NCBI GenBank assembly: GCA_964529265.1
Contig: CAZGVW010000231.1
Span: 1 to 6,137 of the forward strand
DNA length: 6,137 nt
Source: CAZGVW01 sp964529265
GTDB taxonomy: Bacteria; Planctomycetota; Phycisphaerae; Phycisphaerales; UBA1924
Direction of reading: 5' to 3'
Both the position numbers and the translations under genes were made by a program. The notes under the pieces were generated by a model that did no database searches, was not told where the DNA came from, and saw only the letters and a program-made list of their open reading frames with translations. Shown here in pieces: positions 6,051 to 6,137 of this stretch (position 1 is its first letter; the number at the start of each line of letters is the position of its first letter).

Positions 6051-6137
6051 GTGGGAACCATCGCGATCGCCGTCATCGCACTGTTCCTCGCCGGCTGCGC
6101 CACGTTCGCGTACGTGAATCCGGGCAGAATCGCCGGG
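6051..6137 (+). CDS. Possible N-terminus of a membrane protein or lipoprotein (3' partial)
   Basis: In the same frame as the sigma fragment, after its TGA, the sequence reads 'ASRRSG' then 'VVGTIAIAVIALFLAGC' then 'ATFAYVNPGRIAG' to the window edge. This is a pair of arginines, a hydrophobic run of about 15 residues and an LAGC lipobox-like tetrapeptide, the layout of a lipoprotein signal peptide or a single membrane anchor. The only in-frame start is a GTG at 6051, which would leave the arginines out. There is no ATG, GTG or TTG between 5970 and 6050 in this frame. An ATG at 5989 lies in another frame. The start is therefore unresolved and a frameshift is possible. Such a protein next to an ECF gene could be an anti-sigma or membrane partner, but nothing in the visible part shows that. 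Confidence 0.35.
   Translation, partial: MGTIAIAVIALFLAGCATFAYVNPGRIAG

Overview
The window is high-GC bacterial DNA with no RNA gene. Its best taxonomic clue is the SpoIIE/PP2C-type phosphatase at 4024-5115. It has a Cys-Met-Glu-Val-Trp-Gly-Gly-Asn block before the catalytic domain and a short 'PWPEMSVVNILG' tail, a layout I associate from memory with Planctomycetota. A solo ECF sigma fragment and a trypsin-like protease fragment also fit that phylum, but no marker gene is present, so the assignment is tentative.

Layout. 1-162 holds the C-terminal 53 residues of an unrecognised protein on the + strand. 163-622 has no intact gene but contains the decayed tail of a DDE/integrase-type transposase on the - strand (348-461) and a 12-bp tandem duplication (508-531). 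623-3772 is one large, apparently intact gene for a 1049-residue fusion: an HKD (phospholipase D-like) nuclease domain, a superfamily 2 helicase and a C-terminal DUF3427-type domain. 4024-5115 is the phosphatase. From 5116 onward the DNA looks eroded: the catalytic-serine end of a trypsin-like (HtrA/DegP-type) protease on the - strand (5129-5323), a stretch with no recognisable gene, an ECF sigma factor with region 2 but no region 4 (5658-5969), and a possible membrane or lipoprotein N-terminus running off the right edge.

How the parts relate. I see no operon. The helicase-nuclease stands alone, with about 250 bp to the next gene. It is a nuclease-helicase architecture of the kind expected to act on foreign or damaged DNA. 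Its position beside a transposase remnant suggests acquisition by transfer, but its base composition by eye does not differ clearly from the phosphatase gene. The phosphatase and the sigma fragment would both be signalling or transcription parts, yet a third, convergent gene fragment lies between them, so they are unlikely to form a working pair.

No complete undescribed multi-gene system is evident. The most useful leads are the stand-alone nuclease-helicase, and the run of gene fragments at 5129-6137, where an ECF linker signature and a signal-peptide-like segment sit just past the sigma stop codon.
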